From the NCBI GenBank assembly GCA_037952775.1, contig JBANAY010000004.1:14446001-14510000 (forward strand): 64,000 bases of DNA, given 5' to 3'. The notes beneath the pieces were generated by a model that had not been told where the DNA came from, made no database searches, and was given only the letters and a program-made list of their open reading frames with translations. A program made the position numbers and the translations under genes. Positions 44,875-56,289 of this stretch are shown piece after piece; the stretch's first letter is position 1, and the number at the start of each line of letters is the position of its first letter. The stretch is from Clonostachys chloroleuca. Taxonomy: Eukaryota > Ascomycota > Sordariomycetes > Hypocreales > Bionectriaceae.

Positions 44875-45983
44875 CTATAGTGGTTGACTTTGAAACCACC
44901 TGGTGATAGTACTCTGCTGCGAAACAGGTGCGATATTTTCGGAAACCCACTGCTTTCCACGTTCTAATACTGGCTTACAAATCTCTTCATACGCAAGCAA
45001 TAACAGCCGAGTTTGCAAACAGTCTTCTTGGGCTCGATGATTGAGCCCCACGAGACTGTGGCCAGGGTAGAAGACCGGAAACAGAATCTCGAGAGACATT
45101 GGAAAGGCTTTGAACCCCTCGGGTGCCACAGATAGACTCCGTCTGAACATGTTTATCATGATATACATCTATGGTGAGGAGGCAGTATTCCATAGTGTCC
45201 TGCGGACTCTAGGAGCTCCCTTAATAAGTTCATGTCTATCCTTCCCGTATGCCATACGAGGAAAACCGTGCTGGGAGTAATACCAGCCTCTTTCAGTTGG
45301 ACTGCAATCTCGTTCACATCTAGAACGGTGCTTCCTGGCCTTTGAGGTGCACCGTATACTTGAGATGCTTTCATTTCGCTCATTCTTCGCAACCAGGGAT
45401 TTATTCCGATGGTAGTATGATCTAGGCCAATAGTATGTCGTACACGGGTATTGATCAAGATTTTACCAGAAACTTTCTCGACCATGCTGAATTCCCACAA
45501 CTGTCTTGATGCAGGAGAGAGCTCGCAGTCAAGAATAACAAGGTCAGAACCAACTCGTTCACGTTGTTTAATTTCAGCTGTGCGGTCGTGAACGACTTGG
45601 TAAGGAGGTGGATGGTACCACTTCTTCTGTGAGGCCGAGGCTAGTCCTTTTCTCAAACTTTTCATATCTACATTCTTGTTCGCTAAATGTAGAGATCGAA
45701 GATGCATATGAAATTCTCTACTAAAGAGATGTTCAATACACTTCGCAGATGAACCATGAGACGGTTGTAGGCAATTCTCGATGGCGCAATTAGTATTCCA
45801 AGCTTCACATTCGATCTTGCGACTGGAGAGAAGAGTTGTGATTCTAATGGAATTTCTGCACTGAACACATCTGTTGTCGAGTATTAGTCGGCCATTTGTT
45901 CGTGCTACTATATAACGAGCCGTGTCAAAGTCGATAGTAGAATTATTCGGACATTTTTTCGGAGACAAAGTGGCCTGTGCCAT
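44875..45983 (-). CDS. DEDDh exonuclease-like (ribonuclease-H fold) protein, frameshifted near its end
   Basis: The frame from 45983 encodes a Cys/His-rich N-terminal part (CVQC, CAIENC, HMHLRSLH), then an exonuclease fold. LVILDCELSP carries the first D-x-E and 'VWHTGRIDMNLLRELL' the second Asp. The frame stops just after 'ILPPHHRCIS'. In the frame one base over, from about 45160 to 44875, the sequence continues with INMFRRSL, then 'LEILFPVFYPGHSLVGLNHRAQEDC', which supplies the last H-x4-D of a DEDDh site. A single missing base near 45160 would explain this; no GT/AG intron does without losing conserved residues. Intact proteins of this kind trim single-stranded RNA or DNA 3' ends. As it stands the product would lack the third motif. 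Possibly joined upstream to the C2H2 segment at 46050-46442. Confidence 0.7.
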
Positions 45984-46049
45984 AGCTTGGTCCTAAGCAT
46001 GTCTGGCTTAGATTTGTGAAGGTAGTCATTAAGTCTGAGTGAGTTCCTA

Positions 46050-46442
46050 TTATTGGTTAACAGTAAGGACAGAAAGTAGATAGGCAGCCTTCGGATTCAA
46101 AAGGACACGGGGTTCGTAATTTTTGTGCTTCTTACGAATGTGGGCCGTGACAGAACGCTGGGTAGGGAATGACCCAGTGGTGCATTTGGATGTTTCTCGA
46201 AAGGGGCAGAGAAAATTTCCATTCCCAGCTCTGTGATATGGATACGCCTGATGCTGCAAAATGGAGTGGCATGCAGCCTCTGATTCAGTAATAAATGTTT
46301 TATCACAGCCGGCCGCCCTGGCATCTGGGCAGTAAAAGACCTTTAAAGTGTAAGCCGGGGGTCTTGCAACGATGCAGGTTAGCTCATCCAAATACAGTAC
46401 TTCACCAGAGTCCAAGTCGGACTTGCAGACAAGCCTTGCCAT
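46050..46442 (-). CDS. Small protein with two C2H2 zinc fingers (may be the 5' exon of the exonuclease gene)
   Basis: 130 residues as a single exon from the ATG at 46442. Two fingers can be seen: YCPDARAAGC...ACHSILQH (C-x7-C-x12-H-x4-H) and 'LCPFRETSKC...TAHIRKKH' (C-x7-C-x13-H-x4-H). Finger-like Cys/His continue in the next frame downstream. A 69-nt intron (46061-45993; donor GTTAAC, acceptor CTTAG) would join codon 127 in frame to DQAMAQATLSPKK of the exonuclease-like gene, making one zinc-finger exonuclease. The donor is weak, so both models stand. No independent DNA-binding role is shown. Confidence 0.6.
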   Translation of the reverse strand: MARLVCKSDLDSGEVLYLDELTCIVARPPAYTLKVFYCPDARAAGCDKTFITESEAACHSILQHQAYPYHRAGNGNFLCPFRETSKCTTGSFPTQRSVTAHIRKKHKNYEPRVLLNPKAAYLLSVLTVNQ

Positions 46443-47454
46443 TGTTATTGATGAGAGCGAAGAAAAAAAGGCTAAAGTAATATAGAATTGCTGGGGTGTT
46501 TGAATTAAAGTATGACTTCCTGGATGTAGTAACTTTGGGGAACCTTTGAGATTTGAGGCGCAGGAGGATGGGTATTTATGTTATTTAACAACAAGGCTTG
46601 TGGTTTGTCTTCGTCCAAAAGCGCCATGGAGATCCATTCTGTCAGTAATTGGTCGGAAGGGGCCGTTCTGAGTTTCTACCCAACGAGTATAGACAAACTT
46701 CATTACTGGCTGAGCTTTTAGCATGTTGGGTGCCCAAACCTTTACTGCCAAGCTAAATCCCATGCCTATGTGAGTAAGAGATCTGCTCAAACGGGCCGAA
46801 ACAAGTAAAACATAGCATAATAAGGTAACGTATTTTCATAACATTGACTGAGGTCGAAGATATTGTAGCCTGGGAGGTTACATAAGTCGTTTCCAGGGTG
46901 TACTAAGGTAATGATCAATATATAGGGTGGAAGTTCCCTGGCCATTCGCCTCAACCTACCTACATGTAGTCATCCGTCTATCGATAATCATCGGGCGTAT
47001 AGGTGGGCTGAAGCGAGAAAGTGATTAGCTGGGTATTTCTGGTGCTGTAAATCTAAGATGTACCTCACGTTGGGGTAGATAGAACTGCCACCTCGTCGTG
47101 GTTCCTACCCCACAATACCACAACACGTTACGTTTTTCGATCGGAACTTTCCCTTTATTAGCCTTGTTTAAGTTTGAATGAGTTTTGGGTTTTAGATTGG
47201 ACTGTTGAAGTCAGCCAATGGCGGGGTGCGGGTTTGAAGCGCCAGCCATTCACTCAGTGGCGCAAACTGATACTGGGCCACATAGTGTGCTAACTTTATG
47301 ACGGTCCGATTACGGAGAAAATTTGCGACCCCATCCACCCGTTTCTGTTGCTGCTGCTGCTGCTTTTCTCGCATCGCAGTGCTCAACCTCCTCGCCATTG
47401 CTCGACCTACAATCAAGCGACGCAGCCTTGCCCTTATCCGTACCGCTGCTTATC
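46443..47454. other. Intergenic region upstream of the Lys2-like gene
   Basis: No coding similarity to a Lys2 N-terminal domain is visible in any frame. A short (GCT)n microsatellite (about 47347-47362) lies in the probable leader. Confidence 0.5.
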
Positions 47455-50400
47455 ATGAGCCACGGACCAGCACCCCCAGATCCAACCACCGATCTCCGGT
47501 GGGGAGATTTCGTTGGGCGTACGATATCCTCTCCCCTCTCCACCGAGTTGGACACATTCTAACATCCCCTGCTCGTGGGCTAGCAATTCATGAAATATTT
47601 GCCGAAAACGCCCGGAAATTTCCAGAAAGGGAATGTGTCATAGAGACCCGGAGCTCGCAGTCCCCCGCGCGCTCTTTCAGCTACCGTCAGATCAACCAGA
47701 GTGCCAATCAGCTGGCCCACCACTTCCTGAGCCATGGATGTCAAGTTGGGGATGTCGTCATGATATATGCTTTCCGAGGGTGAGTTCGTCTCTGCCCTCG
47801 TTCTCAAGGCCTGGCCTTTTCATCCTGACCATTCCCTACCTAATGTAGCGTTGAGCTGGTCGTGGCCTACATGGGCGCGCTCAAGGCCGGCGCGACGGTC
47901 AGTGTCATTGACCCCCAGTACCCTCCAGAGCGCCAAAAGGTCATCTTGGATGTTGGCAAGCCCAAGTTCCTCGTCTGTATCCAAAAGGCCAACGACAACT
48001 TCGGCCCCCCATCCGATTTGGTCATGGACTATGTCTCTAGCAGCTTGAATCTCAAGTCCAGCGTCCCTGCCCTCGCCCTATCCAATGACGGGCAGCTCAC
48101 TGGCGGCATTGTCAACGGCAGCGACTGTCTTGCTGGCTTTGGCCACGAAGATCCTGTCAATATCGTCGTCGGGCCAGATTCTATCCCGACACTAAGTTAT
48201 ACCAGTGGCACGCAAGGAAGACCCAAGGGCGTTCAAGGACGACACTTCTCGCTGACCCATTTCTTTCCCTGGATGGCCGACAGGTTTGGCCTCTCAGCCG
48301 ACGACAGGTTTACTATGCTCTCCGGTATTGCGCATGACCCAATCCAGGTAAGTGAGCCATCATCAACCTTCAACACAAGCCGGCCTCAGATGCTAATTAC
48401 ATCTTTCCGACAAGCGTGACATCTTCACTCCGCTGTTCCTGGGTGCAAAGATAGTTTGTCCCCCGGCTGAAGCAATTGCGTACGAACTTCTCGCCGAATG
48501 GATGAAAGAAAACTCCGTCACCGTTACCCATCTGACGCCTGCCATGGGTCAGATCCTTGTTGGAGGCGCTACGGCGCGCATTCCTTCTCTTCGCAACGCA
48601 TTCTTCGTGGGTGACATCTTGACCAAAAAGGACACCAGCAAGCTGCGCGAGCTCGCTCCCAATACTACAGTCATCAATCTTTACGGCTCGACGGAAACCC
48701 AGCGTGCAGTGTCTTTCTTCGAGATCCCCAGCAAGACCCTGCAGCCCGAGTTTCTCGAGGACCTGCCTGACATCATTCCGGTCGGCGAAGGAATGCAAAA
48801 CGTCCAGGTTTTGGTGGTTGACCGCGAGGACAAGTCCCGGCTTTGTGAGATCGGAGAGCAGGGTGAGATATTCATCAGGAGTTGCGGACTTTCCGAAGGC
48901 TATTTAGGAGACGACGAGACCACGGTGGAACTGAACCGATCCAAGTTTCTGACCAATTGGTTTGTGGAACCCGCTGTATGGAGAGAAAAGTATGGCGACG
49001 CCGGCATCTCCAGTGTAAACAAGGGGCCGCGTGACCGTCTTTATCGAACGGGTGATCTTGGTCGACGTCGCCCAGAGGGAGGTGTTGAGTGCACAGGTCG
49101 CATCGACTCGCAAGTCAAAATTCGCGGTTTCCGAATCGAGCTGGGCGAGATCGACGCCAATCTCTCACGCCATCCGTATGTCCGTGAAAACGTCACCCTT
49201 GTCCGAAGAGACAAGAATGAGGAGCATACTCTCGTGACGTACTTTGTCCCCGAGACCAAGCGTTGGTTCGAAAGTCTCGACCATCAGGAAGACGGCCACC
49301 ATGAGATGAGTCTAGACGAGTCGCTTGGCGAAATGATTCGACGTTTCCGGTCACTTTCCGAGGACTGCAAGAAGTTCCTCGCGGCTAAAATCCCGTCATA
49401 CGCTGTTCCGAGCCTCTTCATCCCGCTGGCTCGAATGCCCTTGAGTAAGTAGCAGCCATTTTTGCCCCCCTTTAGCCTCTCGCTTCTAATGGGAAGCAAT
49501 AACATGTGGCTGTTTAACTAACATTTGTGTGCTTGCAGATCCCAACGGCAAAGTGGACAAACCCGCCCTCCCCTTCCCAGACGAGACCGATCTGGCGGCC
49601 CTGGCCAAGAGGAGGGCCTCCTCTCTGTCTGTCAACATGACGGAGACACAGACTCGATTGGCGTCGATCTGGGCGTCTGTGCTTCCCAACACATCTGCTC
49701 GGCTGCTTAGGCCCTCGTCCAACTTTTTCGACGAGGGCGGCCACTCCATCCTGGCCCAGCAGATGTTTTTCAAGGTCACCAAAGAATGGAAGCACATTGA
49801 CTTACCAATCAGAGTCCTCTTCCAGTCGCAGACCCTCGAGGCGCTTGCTGCCGAGATTGACCGTGCCCAAGATCCTATTGGTCTGCGTCTTGACGCCATG
49901 CCTCTTCCTGGGGACGGGCATGCTGAGGACGAGGCCTACGCCGCCGACGCACGAGAGCTCGTGAACCAGCTCCCCCAGTCCATGCCCGCCGCAGCAGCGG
50001 ATTGGGATTACTCTTCCCCGCCGACCGTTCTCCTAACCGGCGCGACTGGCTTCCTTGGCTCGTACATTGTCCACGAGCTGCTCGAAGGTCCCACCAAAGC
50101 AAAGGTCATCGCCCTCGTAAGAGCCAAGGATGCGCAGGCGGGTCTAGCGCGTCTTGAGGCCGTCATCAAGGCTTACGGCCTCTGGTCGCCATCCTGGCTG
50201 TCGTCATCCAGGCTCGAGGTAATCGTGGGTGACATTGGCAAGCCGCAGCTCGGTCTCGCCAGGGACGTCTTGGAGCGTCTCTGCAACGAGGTCGATGTCG
50301 TGATCCACAACGGAGCCCAGGTCAACTGGATGCTGCCCTACTCCAGTCTCCGTGCGGCCAACGTGCTCAGTACGTTGGCCTGCGTCCAGCTCTGTGCCGT

Positions 50401-51286
50401 GGGCAAGCCCAAGCGGTTCGCATTCGTCAGCTCGACCTCTACTCTGGATACCGATTTCTACGTTAACCTGTCCAACAAGGATGGAAAGGCAGTCGTGGAG
50501 GCCGACGATTTGGAGGGAAGCAGAAAAGGGCTTGCTACTGGTTACGGCCAGTCCAAGTGGGCAAGCGAATATCTGGTGCGTGAGGCCGGGCGACGGGGTC
50601 TGGTTGGCGCCGTCATCCGCCCTGGATACATCACCGGTGACTCAAGATCTGGAATCTCTGTCACAGATGACTTCTTGGTCCGTCTATGGAAGGGATCTCT
50701 GCAGGTGGGTGGGCGCCCGGATATCAGCAACACAGTCAACGCTGTCCCGGTAACGCGGGTCAGCCGCATCGTGGTTGCCGCCGCTTTCCATCTCTCCGGT
50801 GCTACTAAGAAGTCGCTCGCCGTGGCGCAGGTCACTGGCCACCCACGTGTGACTATGAACGACTGGATTGGCGCCCTCGAAGTTTATGGATACAACGTAC
50901 CCCTCATCCCTTACTCTGAGTGGTCCTCCAAGGTGAAGAACTACGTTAATGATGCCGCGGAGAAGGAGGAGCATGCCCTTCTGCCGCTATTCCACTTCGT
51001 CGTGGGCGACTTGCCCGGGAACTCTATCGCACCAGAGTTAGACGACGCTAATGCGCTAGGGGCTTTGGGTATCTATGAGGAGAAGCAAGAGGCACAAGCT
51101 GATGCCCAAGCCTCGAGCAATGTTAATATTGATGTATTGGGAACTTACCTGGCGTACCTTGTTACGATCGGGTTCCTTCCTGCCCCATCAGGGGAGAATG
51201 GCGGCCAGCCACTGCCAAAGCTAGATGATGCTTTGTTACAAGCTTTGGCTAGTAGCCAATTCGGTGGTAGATCTGCGAGATCATAG
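47455..51286 (+). CDS. Lys2-like A-T-R reductase (alpha-aminoadipate reductase paralogue) lacking the N-terminal domain
   Basis: Five exons (47455-47518, 47584-47779, 47849-48347, 48415-49444, 49539-51286) give 1178 residues; Lys2 enzymes have about 1400. Order: adenylation domain from 'DLRWGDFVG' and IHEIFAENARKFPERE, with YTSGTQGRPKG, 'MLSGIAHDPIQ', 'VTHLTPAMGQ', FVGDILTKKD and 'YRTGDLGR'; a carrier domain with FFDEGGHSILA (Ser is the phosphopantetheine site); then a reductase domain with TGATGFLGSYI and catalytic 'GYGQSKW' (YxxxK). Close likeness to Lys2 throughout suggests 2-aminoadipate or a similar amino acid as substrate, reduced to the aldehyde with NADPH. The condensation-like N-terminal domain of about 230 residues found in yeast Lys2 is missing. 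That argues for a paralogue with a specialised role, perhaps in secondary metabolism, rather than the lysine enzyme. It needs a phosphopantetheinyl transferase, not present here. Confidence 0.92.
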
Positions 51287-52571
51287 AGATGACAATGGCT
51301 GGACAATTTAAAAAATAATAGACGATAGAGGAGCGATCCCTGCCTCCAGACGAGCCGAGGAGCCATCACATAATCGTGATTCATTCTTGAAACAGATCTA
51401 ATCACGTTTTCTTATAGGTAGGCAGATTCAAGTCTACGTAAGGTGCTGTAGGACCTATAGGTAGGATAGGTAATGCCGTAGACTGCTATTGCCATTCAGC
51501 CATGCGACAATTCTTCAAAAACCCAACCTAGACACAAGAAATAGCAATATGAACCTGTTACATTTATTCTACGCTCGAGGACATCAAAATATAATGGTGC
51601 AAATCATACGAAGTCAGTCATGCCCAGGCATTATTACTACTGATGGCTTGAATATCTGAGGTTCAATTCTTATTCAATACGATTAGATGACTTGGAAGGG
51701 AACGCGAAGAACCTTTCCAGGCTTGGAAAGGAATGCAGATGAATCTCATTCAAGAAGTCAGCCCAGCTCTATAGAATGGTAGGTTTCAACATTTAAAATG
51801 AGCTGCGGGCGACTGGTCGAGTGAATGCGATGGCTCATACTCACCACGATAACAGCCGATACCGTTGTCGGTACTGTCGTCTCAGGACGGTCTCTATAAG
51901 CGTTGGATGTGTCCAGGACGACTTTAAGCATCATAGCGGCCACGCATCATATAAGGTTGCCGACGGTGAGAATTCTGAGATACAAAATGTGTTACTGACA
52001 AGGGTTATCGGCCAGGCAGTAAACCTCACCGCCATGTGTACATAGGTAGAGGGAACGAATTTTGGGAGTTACCATTATGGTATTCTAAATGCTCAAGGTT
52101 TCATGACTACGCTATAGCCGTCGGCGGCTAATTGCCCAATAGCTCTTCACATACTTAAGCGAAGTAGGTTAATAATAAATTCCAAACGTCCTACGCGGTG
52201 GCAGATTGGGCGTTCATTATTGAGATCCTGTTCGGAGTCTCGGACCGTCTCGGGTCCTCGTATAATTCTCTCTTGCGAGAAGAGCCCACTTACACCGCCC
52301 AACAACCCTGGCACGGAGAAGGTATCCTGGGGGAATATTGGGACTTCGCATGATCTGGCAGCCTGACCCGGGAATTTATCACATTGGCTATGAAGTCTGA
52401 AGACACAAGGACTCTAGATCCTGGGGAATCTGGAGAATGAGGCACGCACTGTCAAATGGCGGGAAACGATTTGAAGCTTGATCTCTTCAATGCATCGCAG
52501 AAAAATTATGATACAAAATTATAGAAAGAGAATAGAATCTTATGTTGTGTAGGCTGAATACATTTTGCACC
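51287..52571. other. Convergent intergenic region
   Basis: About 1.3 kb between the ends of the Lys2-like gene and the regulator gene. Nothing recognised; the frame 51821-52045 (+) has no motif. Confidence 0.45.
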
Positions 52572-53774
52572 TCATTCTTCTGTCTGCGCTGGGGGCACCC
52601 ATCCAATCTGCTCAATCGGCCACGCAATCCAGGGTCTGAAATCTTCGCCGAGCAGAGAATAAACCTCCTCCAGAATATAAGATGACCATCCCTCCACCCA
52701 CCAAGAATTGGCCTCCAGATCTCGTATCAGCGGCGCAAAAAAGACGAGGATGCACATGGCCTCGTTGTTCGCCTCGCTCAGCAAGTTCAGATAGTCTTCG
52801 CCCACCTCATAAAGCCACGTGTAGTATCCTCTGAACTTATCCTCGATATTGTAGATGCCATCGCGGAACGTGTAGCTACGGCTCAGTGTATGGATCGCCC
52901 CAAGGAGAACACGCTGCTTCTCCTTATCCTTGTCATCTAGGCTGACGATCCGGGAGTGGAGCTCAGACAAGGCCGGATGCTCGATCGGAGTATGCGTCTT
53001 CCAGTAGCTGAAGATCCTTTCAGTGCTCTGGAAGACGAGGGCCACGGGCGACCTGTCGAGCCCATGGTGCGACTCCCTGATCAGATGGGTCCCGCGCAGC
53101 AGGTGTACCGGCCCGGGAAGCAGCCCGCTACCAAGCATGATGGAGTCGTCCAGCCTCCGGGGTCGAGCAAGGTTGAAGAAGAGTGTGAGCAGAGAGAAGA
53201 TATACATGGAGCTTCCGTTCTCGGGGGTGATCAGGGACACAAGCGGCAGGCCCTTCTCCAGGGAGCTGGTGTGGTAGCGAGTCGCATGGTACAGCAGTGA
53301 CTCTCTGCGATCCGGCTCCTGGTGGGCTTTGTGAAGGGCAGCAAAGGCACAGATGCCGTCCATGATGTAGTCGGCACCTAGCGCGAGCTGGGGCACATGG
53401 ATACGCCACATGTCGCGCACGGGCGTCTCGGTGGACAGCGTATAAGCCGTCAGGGCGCAGAAGTGGTGGAACATTTCTAGGTCCAGGTATGGCGGCTTCT
53501 CCAGGGCAAGCTCTCGATGCTCGGGGGCCTGCTGATCGGCTGCTTGCTGGATGTAGTCGCATTTGACGCCCCGCTTGAGGCAGTTGACGCAGGACGGGTG
53601 CTGCTCATCGCACTGGCGATTATGGAGTCAGCATCTTTGTGACGCGGTAGGCGGTAGTGGAAGATTGGAACGCACCTTGACTCTTCTGGCTCTGCACCTC
53701 TGGCACCCGGTTCGAGATTTGTAATGAGGCCTTCGTCGGATGACCAATGCCTCACCTTGTGATGCGCTTGACAT
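52572..53774 (-). CDS. Zn2Cys6 transcription factor, UPC2 (sterol uptake control)-like
   Basis: Two exons (53774-53676 and 53612-52572) give 379 residues. The zinc cluster is Cys24, 27, 34, 41, 44 and 51 (GCQRCRARRVK, then CDEQHPSCVNCLKRGVKCDY after the intron). It is preceded by RRRPHYKSRT, as is usual in the UPC2-like group. The intron lies between the second and third cysteine. The effector half starts 'LEMFHHFCALTAYTLS' and includes 'WRIHVPQLALGADYIMDGICAFAALHKA' (quoted as key stretch: VPQLA...MDGICAFAALH), the classic UPC2-like signature. It ends with 'PWIAWPIEQIGWVPPA'. The size is typical. It could regulate the nearby Lys2-like gene (tail to tail, 1.3 kb) or the membrane protein to the right. 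Sterol binding is not implied by sequence alone. Confidence 0.9.
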
Positions 53775-54828
53775 AGTTTGACAGAGCAATCGAATAGAAG
53801 GGGATGAATAGCGAATTGAGCTCTGGGATACAATTATCTAAGGTCCTAGGAACAGTGAGCAAGTCGAGACCGAGAGTCTATTTCAGTGGATATCGCAATG
53901 GGACTGGGCAGTGACAAGGGTCACCTTCAAATAACCTCTGCTGGGCCTAAATGAATGGCTCCTCCGGACCCAAATTGTCCGTCTAGTGGACCCAACCAGG
54001 TATGTGACCCTGTTGGGAAAGGATACAATTGAGGACCTTTTTGGTGATTTGATGTTCTATATGCCACCTTGAGATGTAAGAGTATTCAAAATACATTTCC
54101 CTATTGCCCACTGAGTAAATCTTTGGAACATGTCTAGAGACGAGAGCCAAATACGCCGTTTCTTTCGCTGGCCTAAGAGAACTCTCCATATTTTCTTTTG
54201 GAGTCAAATTTAGTTTCTGGTAATTGTATTGGCCAACTCGTTCAGCTGCTGCTCGATCACTGAACCCCACTAAAGGCATTTCCTTGCAAGAATACTTACT
54301 CGAAAAGCAATCCGCTGGCTGATCATGGTGGAATTAGAAGATGGTCGCATCGCGGCTTATGCACGAAGATAGAAGGCCGTGGGAAGAGTGCTGACGATAT
54401 TGACGACAGAAGACGGACATTCAGTCCGAAAGACAGATCGAACCGAAGCCTAAGAATGGCCTCAAATGATAAGTTACTTACACTGGAGAAGTGAGGTAAG
54501 CTCGCTTTCCTTGGGGCCTAGGGTTGAATTGGGGGGGGGTTGCCGATCTCTGGCTCTACCAAAGGACACAGAGATTGGTTCTAGCTACATTGAAACACAA
54601 TGTCTCGGCCCATCCTGGTGCTAAACGCTGGCTTGCTGGCAAATCGGAGCCGCCGTCGGCAACCTGGGGATCGAACCTACCCCTGGGCTGTCATTGTTTG
54701 TCTTGAGTAATGGCTTTGGCCTGTGTGGCATATCCGCGAATAATGCTCACAAATATTACCGAATGTCCATCACTCTCACAGTAGGAGAGCGATGAGCCTT
54801 GGTGTGGGTGCACGGTAGGGATTGTCGG
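53775..54828. other. Intergenic region with a G9 run
   Basis: A run of nine G lies at 54531-54539. A frame at 53983-54279 (-) has no recognised motif. 'ggttcgatcc' on the minus strand near 54675 looks like a T-loop, but no tRNA cloverleaf can be folded around it. Confidence 0.4.
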
Positions 54829-54840
54829 GTGCAATAGTAC

Positions 54841-55146
54841 CGTCATCTTTGTGACTACTCATATTGTTTCCACACATTAAAACCACCCTCTATTCGTTGT
54901 CCTCTGAGAAATGCATACGGATTATGTTCAGCTTTAAGCCCAATTTCATGCGGCACATGTGCATTTTCGAAAACGTAGGAGCATTACAGGGGTTATTGAG
55001 TGCGCCACCGTCATCTTGGAAGCCGCCGTCATCTTGTTTCCGCACATCACAACAACCCTATTCGTTGTTCGTTGTTTCACCAAGCTCACATGCAGCTGAT
55101 TTCCAGCAAGCTGCATATGAACTGCACATTTAAACTTAGGAACGCG
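54841..55146. repeat. Diverged direct duplication (about 170-bp spacing)
   Basis: Unit 1 contains cgtcatctt...gtttccacacatta...accctctattcgttgt (to about 54900) and later gcacatgtgcattttcgaaaacgtagg. Unit 2 repeats the order with cgtcatctt...gtttccgcacatca...accctattcgttgt (55027-55070) and gcacatttaaacttagg. Identity is high only in these blocks. Confidence 0.4.
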
Positions 55147-55251
55147 GTAAGCTTGTAACTTAATCCCTCATAGGGGGCATTGTCAGGCCTTTTAGTAGGC
55201 ATTGTGTCCCACCTCTGCACACTTCTTCCTGGATGATTCCACAACTGTTCC

Positions 55252-56289
55252 ATGATATCCATTCTCTTTCTGGTTATCATTATGGCGTATCTTCTATTAA
55301 GAACACAGCTTATCCAATCATTGATTTGTTTCATATTTTTTGTCAGTACTTCATCCCAAGCTTCAGCTCCAACCATCACCTCGGCACCAAAATTTGTGTT
55401 TCAGCGACAAGAGAGCGAGGGGCCAAACTTTTTGGGATACCAAACCCTCAAGGACGGCCGCTGTAAGTCTCCATTTGTGAACCCGCGTTTCACTCAAAGC
55501 ATGGCTAACGATAGACACCTCTTGCAGATGACACGGAAACATGCGATGGTAGCTCAACATACTTCACTTCGAGTCGCTGGGCAGCCTGCGTCACCGATGA
55601 TGCAAACCTCTACACGGGCTGTACCAATGGCTCTGTCGTTCTGGTTCCCACGGGCAACGGCACATGGTATTTTCTTCTGATCCCATTGCGATATCGGTCA
55701 GGACTTTAATAACATCCCTCTCCATAGTGGGCCGTCCAAGACTTGCGGTTCAGGATTGATCTACAACCACCCGACCGATGCGACCGCGCTGTCGTATGTC
55801 GGATGTTTTAGTAATTCCTTGAGACCGACCTACTATAGGCAGAAGAGGACATCTTCAACTACAATCACAACCACGTTAGCGACTACCATAACTTCAAGCG
55901 CATCGTCCGAAGCTAGGGCCGGTCCGATAAGCACAAGCACGAGCACGAGTTCAACGATATCGCCCAGCCCGACTGAGACACCTGCTCCTCAGAACCTTGC
56001 TTGGGTAGCCGGGCCAGTGATCGGCGGGATCGCTGGCCTCGCCATCATTGCTCTCCTGGTTTGGATCGTGCTGCTGTTGCGGAAGAAACAGTCCCATGCA
56101 CCAACCCCCGAGAATCAATTTGCCCAACCGAATCATGCCGCCAAGCCGCCATATCAAGCCCAGATGTACCCATCACCTGTGCCAGAACAGCTTCCGAGGG
56201 TTATGTCAGTGGGTCCGTCGCAGTATCCTAGCGCACCAACATATGAACTAGAGCATGTTACCTATCATGGGCCTAGACCTGGGGCATAA
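55252..56289 (+). CDS. Mid2/Wsc-like single-pass membrane protein with Cys-rich ectodomain
   Basis: Three exons (55252-55462, 55528-55666, 55728-56289) give 303 residues. An N-terminal hydrophobic signal (LLLRTQLIQSLICFIFFVSTSSQASA; an inner Met at 55282 is an alternative start) leads to an ectodomain with about eight Cys (DTETCDGSS, RWAACVTD, YTGCTNGS, GTCGPSKTCGSG, YVGCFSNS). A Ser/Thr-rich stalk follows, then one membrane helix (WVAGPVIGGIAGLAIIALLVWI), an RKK stop-transfer signal and a Pro/Tyr-rich tail. Such proteins may serve as cell-wall or surface sensors, but nothing here proves signalling. Its stalk and helix resemble the truncated gene at 29.7-30.3 kb. The third exon join (TG|T) creates a Cys, which fits the Cys pattern. 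Confidence 0.8.

Noticed and set aside
54650..54700. tRNA-like T-loop (ggttcgatcc, minus strand)
   Set aside because: The flanking bases do not form a T-stem, and no acceptor, D or anticodon arms can be paired.
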